Positions 57,694 to 64,000 of a stretch of 64,000 nucleotides of DNA are shown here, one piece after another; within the stretch, counting starts at the first letter, position 1, and every line of letters begins with the position of its first letter. This stretch comes from Streptosporangium sp. NBC_01495. GTDB lineage: Bacteria > Actinomycetota > Actinomycetes > Streptosporangiales > Streptosporangiaceae. The stretch is from assembly GCF_036250735.1 (NCBI RefSeq), contig NZ_CP109430.1, forward strand, positions 6,200,001 through 6,264,000, in the 5' to 3' direction. A program made the position numbers and the translations under genes. The notes beneath the pieces are model-generated. The model was given only the letters and a program-made list of their open reading frames with translations. It ran no database searches and had not been told where the DNA came from.

Positions 57694-59525
57694 CAGGCCT
57701 CCTGCGGAACGGTCTTGGACGCTACGGGGGCCTCGCTCATGCGCTCGGCGTCGAGCCCGGAGAGCTTGTGCCCCTTGGCGAAGAACTTCAACTTGGCCAG
57801 CATCGCGACGAACGGCTTGGTGAACATGAACACCACCGCGATGTCGATGAGCGTGGTCAGGCCCATGGCGAAGGCGAATCCGGCCACGCCGCCGACCGCG
57901 AGGAAGTAGAGCACCACGGCGGCGATGAACATGACGGCGTCGGCGATGAGGATCGTCCGCCGGGCGCGAACCCAGGCGACCTCGATGGCCGTGCGCAGCG
58001 AGCGCCGGCCCTCCTTCATCTCGTCGCGGATTCGTTCGAAGTAGACGATGAACGAGTCCGCGGTGATACCGATCGAGACGATCAGTCCGATGATGTGCGG
58101 CAGCGAGAGGCGGAAGCCCGCGAACGCGCCGAGCAGCACGACGGACTGGTAGGTCACGATCGTGGCCACCACGAGGCTCAGCACCGACACGATGCCCAGA
58201 CCCCGGTAGTAGAGCATCGAGTAGATGACGACCAGCAGGAGGCCGATCGCGCCCGCGATGAGGCCGCCGCGCAGCTGGTCGGCGCCCAGCGTGGAGGAGA
58301 CCTCCTCGATGGACTGCTTCTCGAACTTCAGCGGCAGCGCGCCGTACTTGAGCTGGTTGGCCAGCTCGTCGGCCGTCACCTGGGTGAAGCTGCCGGAGAT
58401 CTGCGCCCGGCCGCCGGTGATGGGCTCCTGGATGACGGGCGCGGAGATGACCACGCCGTCGAGGACCATGGCGACCTGGTTGCGGGGAGTCTGCGAGTTG
58501 AAGGCGGTGGTGGTGACCTTCGACCACTGGTCGGGCCCCTGGCCCTTGAAGGCGAGCTGGACGAGCCACTCACCGGTGGTCTGGTCGACGCCGGAGGACG
58601 CGCTGTCGATCGAGGTGCCGGTCACGGCCGCCTTGTCGAGCACGAACTTGGTGCTGCCGTCCTGGCTGCAGCCGACGTACTGCTTCTCCGGCGCGTCCTG
58701 GGCCCCGCGGCCCGTGTCCTTGCTGCAGTCGAGCGTCTCGAACTGCTTGAGCGCCGCGGGGTCGATCCCGTTGGGGTCGACGCCCGCCATCGGGTCCTCG
58801 GGCGCCGCCGGCGGGGCCGTCGGCACGGTGCCGGCGTCGGGCGCGGCGCTGGCGTCCGGGGCGGCGCTCTTGTCCGGAGCGGCGCTCTTGTCCGGGGCGG
58901 CGGAGCGGCCGCCGCTCGGCTCGGTGGAGGGCGCGGTGCTGGTGCCGGGGCTCGGGTTGGTGAGCGCCGACGACAGGGCCCGGCCGGCCGGAGAGGCGCC
59001 CGTGTCGGGCGCGGCGGTCGCGCCGGGCTTCGGGGTCGCCGACTCGGCGGGCTTGGGCTCCTTGGAACCCTTGCGCCCGGAGGCCGTGGGAGACGGCGTC
59101 GGCGTCGGCGCCTGGGTGGAGAGCTGCCCCGGGGGCGGAGGCGACCCGGCCCCGATCGCCAGCACTTGGCGGAACCTCAGCTCCGCGGTGGTGCCGACCA
59201 GCTTGACGACTTCCTCCTGGCCGGCTCCGGGAACGGAGATGACGATGTTGTCGCCGGATTTGGCGACCTCGGCGTCGGAGATGCCGCTGCCGTTCACCCG
59301 CTCGCGGATGATGTTCACGGCGAGGTCGAGGCTCTCCTGCGAGGGAGCGCTCCCGTTCGGCGTGATGGGCTGCAGCGTCACTGTCGTGCCGCCGGCGAGG
59401 TCGAGGCCATACTCCGGGGTGTACGCCTTGTTGAGGAGCATCGCCCCGCCCATGGCGAGAATGATCGCCAGAAGCACCAGGAGCATGCGCCCCGGTCTGC
59501 TCTGGCCGCTGGTCGGTCGGGCCAC
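57693..59525 (-). CDS. secD: Protein translocase subunit SecD with long low-complexity insertion
   Basis: 610 residues from GTG 59525. TM1 is at residues 14-30 (MLLVLLAIILAMGGAML), followed by the family YGLDLAGGT. In the first periplasmic domain, residues about 128-246 are a Pro/Ala/Ser/Thr-rich insert with KSAAPDKSAAPDASAAPD repeats. The second part of the domain (GRAQISGSFTQ) and five more TM segments with PHIIGLIVSIGITADSF and ERIRDEMKEG follow. The insert should be exposed outside the cell. The gene lies between yajC and secF. Confidence 0.95.
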   Translation of the reverse strand: MARPTSGQSRPGRMLLVLLAIILAMGGAMLLNKAYTPEYGLDLAGGTTVTLQPITPNGSAPSQESLDLAVNIIRERVNGSGISDAEVAKSGDNIVISVPGAGQEEVVKLVGTTAELRFRQVLAIGAGSPPPPGQLSTQAPTPTPSPTASGRKGSKEPKPAESATPKPGATAAPDTGASPAGRALSSALTNPSPGTSTAPSTEPSGGRSAAPDKSAAPDKSAAPDASAAPDAGTVPTAPPAAPEDPMAGVDPNGIDPAALKQFETLDCSKDTGRGAQDAPEKQYVGCSQDGSTKFVLDKAAVTGTSIDSASSGVDQTTGEWLVQLAFKGQGPDQWSKVTTTAFNSQTPRNQVAMVLDGVVISAPVIQEPITGGRAQISGSFTQVTADELANQLKYGALPLKFEKQSIEEVSSTLGADQLRGGLIAGAIGLLLVVIYSMLYYRGLGIVSVLSLVVATIVTYQSVVLLGAFAGFRLSLPHIIGLIVSIGITADSFIVYFERIRDEMKEGRRSLRTAIEVAWVRARRTILIADAVMFIAAVVLYFLAVGGVAGFAFAMGLTTLIDIAVVFMFTKPFVAMLAKLKFFAKGHKLSGLDAERMSEAPVASKTVPQEA

Positions 59526-59570
59526 TGGTCGTCAGTTCTTTCGGCTATAGGGGGTTGGAGGTGAGGCTAC

Positions 59571-59936
59571 TCACGGCTTCTTGCTCGTCGTGTCGTGGTC
59601 TGCACCCTGCTGTTCGGCCGTCTCCACGACATCGTGGTCGACAGCCTTGACATTCTCCTCCTCCGCGTCGTCAACCGGAACCAGGACACGGCCGATCGCC
59701 GCCTTGACCCAGCGGGTCTCCACACCGGGGGCGATCTCCAGGATCACGTCGTCGGCGTCGATGGCCACCACGGTCGCGAAAAGACCCGTCGTGGTCATGA
59801 CCCCGGTGCCCGGCGTGAGACTGTTCTGCATCTTGACCTGCTCCTGCTGCCGCTTGCGCTGCGGCCGGATGAGCAGGAAGTAGAACACCACGACCATGAG
59901 AGCGATCATGATCAGGCTCGAATAGTTGCCGCCCAC
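59571..59936 (-). CDS. yajC: Preprotein translocase subunit YajC
   Basis: 121 residues from GTG 59936 with GGGAGCGG before it. The membrane helix (SLIMIALMVVVFYFLLIRPQ) is followed by RKRQQEQVKMQNSLTPGTGV, VMTTTGLFATVV and IDADDVILEIAPGV, which are diagnostic of YajC. The tail is acidic. The longer frame to 60005 is not supported by homology. It precedes secD as usual. Confidence 0.95.
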   Translation of the reverse strand: MGGNYSSLIMIALMVVVFYFLLIRPQRKRQQEQVKMQNSLTPGTGVMTTTGLFATVVAIDADDVILEIAPGVETRWVKAAIGRVLVPVDDAEEENVKAVDHDVVETAEQQGADHDTTSKKP

Positions 59937-60161
59937 AGGGCCGCTCCCTCTCTTGAGAATGACCGGCGAAAGCCGGACGTCATATACGGCCACGCCGCTC
60001 AGCACGTCAGCCTACACAGCCAGCCAAGGCTCGGAGTTTAGGCGAGCTGTTAAGAGCGCGGCAACGAAGTCACGATTCGGCACGCAGGGAAGTTCCCATT
60101 TCGATACAGTTGTCATCGTTCTGTGATCAACCCTGTACGACTCCCCTACCGACTCCCAACG

Positions 60162-61220
60162 TTAGATTTGCCCGGGATCATCCTCAAGATCGATCAAAAA
60201 CGAGGCTCCGAAGGCGTCCGGCGGGGGCACCAGCCCCAGATGGGTCCAGGCCGCGGCGGTCGCGACCCGGCCACGGGGGGTGCGAGCCAGGAGTCCCTGC
60301 CGCACCAGGAACGGCTCGGCGACCACCTCGACCGTCTCCGGCTCCTCCCCCACCGCGACCGCCAGCGTCGACAGCCCCACCGGCCCGCCGCCGAACTTGC
60401 GCAGCAGCGCTCCGAGCACCGCCCGGTCGAGCCGGTCGAGCCCCTCGGCGTCGACCTCGTAGAGGTTGAGGGCCGCGGAGGCGACATCCCGGGTGACGAC
60501 GCCCTCGGCGCGCACCTCGGCGAAGTCGCGGACCCGGCGCAGCAGCCGGTTGGCGATGCGGGGGGTGCCCCGGGAGCGGCCGGCGATCTCGCGGGCGGCG
60601 TCGCCGGGGAGCTCGACGCCCAGCAGGCGCGAGGAGCGGTGCAGCACCTCCTCCAGCTCGGCGACCCCGTAGAAGTCCATGTGCGCGACGAAACCGAAGC
60701 GGTCGCGCAGCGGCGCGGGGAGCATGCCGGCCCGGGTGGTGGCCCCGACCAGGGTGAACGGGGCGATCTCCAGCGGGATCGCGGTCGCCCCCGGCCCCTT
60801 GCCCACCACGATGTCGACGCGGAAGTCCTCCATCGCGAGGTAGAGCATCTCCTCGGCGGGCCTGGCCATCCGGTGGATCTCGTCGATGAACAGGACCTCG
60901 CCCTCCGAGAGGGTCGACAGGATCGCCGCGAGGTCGCCGGCCCGCTCCAGCGCGGGCCCCGAGGTGATCCGGAGGGGCACCGAGAGCTCGGTCGCGATGA
61001 TCATGGAGAGGGTCGTCTTGCCCAGTCCGGGACCGCCGCTCATCAGCACGTGGTCCGGCGGCCGGTTGCGCCGCAGTGCGCTCTGCAGCACCAGTGACAG
61101 CTGCTCGCGCACCCTCGCCTGGCCGATGAACTCCGCCAGCCGCTTGGGCCGCAGCGCCGCCTCGATGTATCTCTCGTCGCCCTCGGCGTCCGGCGACACC
61201 AGGTCGCGGTCGGAACTCAC
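60162..61220 (-). CDS. ruvB: Holliday junction branch-migration helicase RuvB
   Basis: 352 residues from GTG 61220. The AAA+ motor moves Holliday junctions with RuvA. The Walker A HVLMSGGPGLGKTTLSMIIA is near residue 60, Walker B VLFIDEIHRM near 110, sensor LVGATTRAGML near 158, and the arginine finger in TPRIANRLLRRVRDFA. The winged-helix end (GLSTLAVAVGEEPETVEVVA) is present. It lies 160 bases after ruvA; that gap holds no gene. Confidence 0.97.
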   Translation of the reverse strand: MSSDRDLVSPDAEGDERYIEAALRPKRLAEFIGQARVREQLSLVLQSALRRNRPPDHVLMSGGPGLGKTTLSMIIATELSVPLRITSGPALERAGDLAAILSTLSEGEVLFIDEIHRMARPAEEMLYLAMEDFRVDIVVGKGPGATAIPLEIAPFTLVGATTRAGMLPAPLRDRFGFVAHMDFYGVAELEEVLHRSSRLLGVELPGDAAREIAGRSRGTPRIANRLLRRVRDFAEVRAEGVVTRDVASAALNLYEVDAEGLDRLDRAVLGALLRKFGGGPVGLSTLAVAVGEEPETVEVVAEPFLVRQGLLARTPRGRVATAAAWTHLGLVPPPDAFGASFLIDLEDDPGQI

Positions 61221-61380
61221 GCGGCCCCTCCCCCGCCCGCCGTGCGGTGGAACCGCCCGCGCCCCTCCGGCGTCGCGCGACCCCGCTCACCGTCTCCGGG
61301 CACCTGTCCCGTACGGCGAACGCGCCCCCGATCCCCGCCGCTCTCCCGAGCGACCCGGGCGATCCCGGCCGCCGGGCCCC

Positions 61381-62001
61381 TCATCGCACGCTCAGCGCGA
61401 GGAGCGCGGCCTTGAGCAGGGCCGCGATCTGGGGGGTCCGGCCCTCGGCCAGCTCGGTGTCGGCCTGGGGCTCGACGGTGGCGACCGCCTCGTCGGCGTC
61501 TCGCGCCGAATAGCCCAGGCCGACCAGCCCTGAGTGGACCTGGACGCGCCAGGCGGGCACGGCGGCGTGGCCGTTGAGCGCGGCGCTGACGGCCTCCTCC
61601 GGCGTGCCGAGCCTGTTCTTGAGGTCGACGATGATCCGCTGGGCGCCCTTCGGGCCCACCCCGGGGACCCTGGTCAGCGCCTTGACGTCGGCGGAGGCCA
61701 CGGCCACCCTGAGCGCGTTGGGGGTGTGCACGGCCAGCATCGCCAGGGCGACCTTGGGGCCGACCCCGCTGGCCGTCTGCAGCATCTCGAAGATGCCGCG
61801 CTCGTCGTCGGTGACGAAGCCGAACAGGGTCAGCGACTCCTCGCGGACCACCAGCGAGGTGGCCAGCCTGGCCTCCTCGCCCGTCCTGAGCGTCGCCAGC
61901 GTGCCCGGCGTGCAGTGCACGAGGACTCCCACCCCGCCGACCTCGACGACCGCCCCGTCGGGCGCGATCGCGGTCACCTGTCCTCGCACCGAGGCGATCA
62001 C
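61381..62001 (-). CDS. ruvA: Holliday junction complex subunit RuvA
   Basis: 206 residues from GTG 62001 (GTGA overlap with ruvC), with GAGAGGAAC upstream. OB-fold residues 1-64 (VIASVRGQVTAIAPDGAVVE, HCTPGTLATLRTGEEARLAT) are followed by the two helix-hairpin-helix motifs (LQTASGVGPKVALAMLAV, LTRVPGVGPKGAQRIIVDLK) and domain III that touches RuvB. It tetramerises on the junction. Confidence 0.97.
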   Translation of the reverse strand: MIASVRGQVTAIAPDGAVVEVGGVGVLVHCTPGTLATLRTGEEARLATSLVVREESLTLFGFVTDDERGIFEMLQTASGVGPKVALAMLAVHTPNALRVAVASADVKALTRVPGVGPKGAQRIIVDLKNRLGTPEEAVSAALNGHAAVPAWRVQVHSGLVGLGYSARDADEAVATVEPQADTELAEGRTPQIAALLKAALLALSVR

Positions 62002-62603
62002 TTCGCGGTTCCTCTCGGGTATCCGGCCCTGCCCCGGCCTCGGAAGTAGGCGGCGGGGGTCGTGGTGGCACTCGCGGCCTTCGCGGCGGCCTCGGCCAGC
62101 CTGCTCTGCGCCCCGCCCCGCCACACGTGGCAGATCGCGAGGGCGAGCGCGTCGGCCGCGTCGGCGGGCTTGGGCATCGCGTCCAGCCGCAGCAGGCGGG
62201 TCACCATCGTGCCGACCTGCTGCTTGTCGGCCGTGCCGCTGCCGGTGATGGCGGCCTTGACCTCGGACGGCGTGTGCAGCGCGACCGGCAGGCCCCTGCG
62301 GGACGCGCACAGGATCGCCACGGCGGAGGCCTGGGCGGTGCCCATCACGGTCCTGAGGTTGTGCTGGGCGAAGACCCGCTCCACGGCCACCGCGTCGGGC
62401 CGGATCTCGTCGAGCCACTGCTCGATGCCCGCCTCGATCGCCACCAGCCGGGCGCCGATCTCGTCGTCGGCGGGGGTGCGGACGACCCCGACCTTGACCA
62501 GGCTCAGCGGTGCGCCGGGCCGCCCCTCGACGGCACCGAGCCCGCATCGGGTCAGCCCCGGATCGACCCCCATCACCCGCAGCTCGGGCAACCGCACCGA
62601 CAC
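61998..62603 (-). CDS. ruvC: Holliday junction resolvase RuvC
   Basis: 201 residues from GTG 62603. The RNase H-like nuclease shows the acidic catalytic residues in VMGVDPGLTRCGLGAV and VAVERVFAQHN, and PKPADAADALALAICH at the end of the fold. The tail of about 30 residues is Ala/Gly/Arg-rich. It is the first gene of ruvCAB and lies behind the LexA-type box. Confidence 0.97.
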   Translation of the reverse strand: MSVRLPELRVMGVDPGLTRCGLGAVEGRPGAPLSLVKVGVVRTPADDEIGARLVAIEAGIEQWLDEIRPDAVAVERVFAQHNLRTVMGTAQASAVAILCASRRGLPVALHTPSEVKAAITGSGTADKQQVGTMVTRLLRLDAMPKPADAADALALAICHVWRGGAQSRLAEAAAKAASATTTPAAYFRGRGRAGYPRGTAK

Positions 62604-62614
62604 GCCTCCGCTCG

Positions 62615-62630
62615 CCGAACACCTGTTCGG
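62615..62630. promoter_or_regulatory. LexA (SOS) box before ruvC
   Basis: CCGAACACCTGTTCGG is palindromic apart from the two central bases and fits the Gram-positive/actinobacterial LexA consensus CGAACNNNNGTTCG. It lies 12 bases upstream of the ruvC start. A possible -10 (TAGAGT on the minus strand, complement 62638-62643) stands just behind it, so LexA would block transcription start of ruvCAB. Confidence 0.85.
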
Positions 62631-62697
62631 TGGCAGACTCTACCGCGTGAGAGCGGCCCGCGCACGGCTCTCCCCCGGCCCGTCGAAACGACTCTCC

Positions 62698-62719
62698 CCG
62701 GCCCCGCCGGAGGGGCCGG
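62698..62719 (-). terminator. Hairpin after the antiporter gene
   Basis: CCGGCCCC (62698-62705) pairs with GGGGCCGG (62712-62719) around a six-base loop, 16 bases after the antiporter stop. No T-run. Confidence 0.6.
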
Positions 62720-62734
62720 AGGCGGACCCTCGGC

Positions 62735-64000
62735 TCACAGGTGCTGGGCGGCCGGTTCGGTGTCCCGGGCCTCCCCCGCCCTGTCGCGGAGCCGGTCCAG
62801 GCGGTTCATCACCGGCGAGGCCGAGATCCCGTGGATCACCAGGGAGGCCAGCACGGTGAAGGCGACCACGGCCCAGAGCTCCTCGGCGGGCACGCCGAAG
62901 TCGGCCTGGCCGAGGGCGTAGGCGAGGTAGAACAGCGAGCCAATGCCGCGGATGCCGAAGAACGCCGTCGCCACGCGCTCGCGCGGCCCTGCCCTGCCGC
63001 CCAGCTCGGCGAGCCACCCGGTCAGCGGCCGGATGACCAGCAGCAGCAGGAGACCGACCGCGGCGCCCCGCCAGGTGAGCGCGGACAGGCCGCCCACCGC
63101 GACGAAACCGCCGAGCAGCAGGATCAGCCAGGCGGTGAACAGCCGCTCGAGCTGCTCTATGAAGCCGTGCAGCACCCCGTTGTAGCCGTGGCTGCGCTCG
63201 GCCGCCCTGATGGTGCAGGCGGCCACGAACACCGCGATGAAGCCGTACCCGTGCACCAGCTCGGTGAGGCCGTAGGCCAGGAACGTCGCGGCCAGCGCCA
63301 CGAAGCCGTCGCGGTGCTCGGCCAGCCGCAGGTCGGACTTCTGGGCTCGGAAGAACAGCCGCCCCAGCCCCTTGCCGATCAGCAGGCCGCACACCACGCC
63401 CGCGGCGCACCGGTAGAGCAGGTCCACCAGCGTCCACTCGCCGATCCAGCCGGCGCCCCCGCTGACGGCCAGCGCGATCGCGGCGTACACCAGGGGGAAG
63501 GCCAGGCCGTCGTTGAGGCCCGCCTCGGAGGTGAGGGTGAAGCGGACCTCGTCGTCGGCGTTCTCCGAGTCGACGGGCTCGCCGACCTGCACGTCGGAGG
63601 CGAGCACCGGGTCGGTCGGCGCGAGCACCGCGCCCAGCAGCAGCGCCGCCGCCAGGGGCCAGCCGAGCAGGCCGTACGCGGCGGCGGCCACGGCGAGGAC
63701 GGTCAGCGGGAGCGTCCATCCCAGCAGGCGCCAGGTGGAGGACCAGTCGCGCCGCCCGAAGGGCCGGTTGATGGCCAGCCCGGCGCCCATCAGCGAGATC
63801 AGCACGCAGATCTCGGTGGCGTGCTCGACCAGTGCCCGGTGGGCCACCGGATCGGGCTCCGGCAGGTCCAGGGGCAGGGCGTAGAGAAGGAGGCCGCCCA
63901 GCAGGCAGGCCAGAGGAAGGGAGAAGGGACGCCGGTTGAGGAGCCGGGGCAGCGTGGCCGCGAGTAACGCGGCGACGCCCGCGACGGCAAAAATCAGGTC
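62735..64000 (-). CDS. Cation/proton antiporter (CPA1 family), N-terminus cut by window edge
   Basis: The frame stays open from the right edge (64000) through GTG 63847 to the stop at 62735, about 421 residues; the start is outside the window. The part from 63848 to 64000 (DLIFAVAGVAALLAA, SLPLACLLGGLLLYALPLDL) contains TM1 and part of TM2. The core ICVLISLMGAGLAINRPFG, LGAVLAPTDPVLASDVQVG (the TD-P-like ion site) and SEAGLNDGLAFPLVY (the ND pair) are typical of Na+/H+ antiporters. The C-terminus is a short polar tail. It helps to control pH and sodium. Confidence 0.92.
   Translation of the reverse strand, partial: DLIFAVAGVAALLAATLPRLLNRRPFSLPLACLLGGLLLYALPLDLPEPDPVAHRALVEHATEICVLISLMGAGLAINRPFGRRDWSSTWRLLGWTLPLTVLAVAAAAYGLLGWPLAAALLLGAVLAPTDPVLASDVQVGEPVDSENADDEVRFTLTSEAGLNDGLAFPLVYAAIALAVSGGAGWIGEWTLVDLLYRCAAGVVCGLLIGKGLGRLFFRAQKSDLRLAEHRDGFVALAATFLAYGLTELVHGYGFIAVFVAACTIRAAERSHGYNGVLHGFIEQLERLFTAWLILLLGGFVAVGGLSALTWRGAAVGLLLLLVIRPLTGWLAELGGRAGPRERVATAFFGIRGIGSLFYLAYALGQADFGVPAEELWAVVAFTVLASLVIHGISASPVMNRLDRLRDRAGEARDTEPAAQHL

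Overview
The window is a GC-rich chromosomal segment of an actinomycete. Evidence: pervasive GC-rich codons, many GTG and TTG starts, ATGA/GTGA gene overlaps, a 16S-23S-5S operon whose 16S-23S spacer shows no tRNA, and housekeeping blocks with typical actinobacterial gene order. The set and order of genes would fit the Streptosporangiales, but this placement is an inference. Almost everything is core metabolism and information processing. I see no phage, transposon, CRISPR array or secondary-metabolite cluster.

Layout. 1-4552: a HAD-IIA phosphatase (cut by the left edge), a small TPR protein, a DUF1015 protein, an SSB-like protein and an MBL hydrolase. 4649-7684: a 1011-residue protein with a long FNRDD-repeat disordered region, a helical TPR-like domain and a very acidic tail. 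8096-13358: one rRNA operon on the minus strand, with two promoters upstream and a hairpin-plus-T-run terminator downstream. 14090-24909: tyrS, mpg and the arginine genes argH, argG, argR, argF, argD, argB, argJ and argC, all on the minus strand, with an ARG-box-like operator in front of argC. 25180-29528: an acyl-CoA synthetase, an MFS transporter, a Uma2 protein and a small RraB-like protein.

29700-43757: pheT/pheS, a PAS histidine kinase, a SpoU methyltransferase, rplT/rpmI/infC, aroE, mltG, a broken mltG paralogue, ruvX, alaS and two small genes, all on the minus strand. 43888-53322: rarA, a DUF2231 membrane protein, two membrane-anchored cyclophilins on the plus strand, aspS/hisS, an MBL hydrolase and a DUF349 protein. 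53456-62603: the block ruvC-ruvA-ruvB-yajC-secD-secF-apt-rsh, with a LexA-type box before ruvC. 62735-64000: a CPA1-type cation/proton antiporter cut by the right edge.

The genes form connected functional groups: a complete run of acetylated-intermediate arginine genes with its repressor; five aminoacyl-tRNA synthetases (Tyr, Phe, Ala, Asp, His) near ribosomal and stress (RSH) genes; Holliday-junction processing (RuvABC, RarA, RuvX); and protein export (YajC, SecD, SecF).

The most unusual features are repeats. Several genes carry short tandem duplications in their coding region (the FNRDD protein, DUF1015, SecD) or exactly at their 3' end, where the last codons and the stop codon are copied several times downstream (mpg and the acyl-CoA synthetase). 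Other points worth a look are a frameshifted, N-terminally truncated mltG paralogue of lower GC, and an infC gene that appears to start at ATC behind a perfect AGGAGG.
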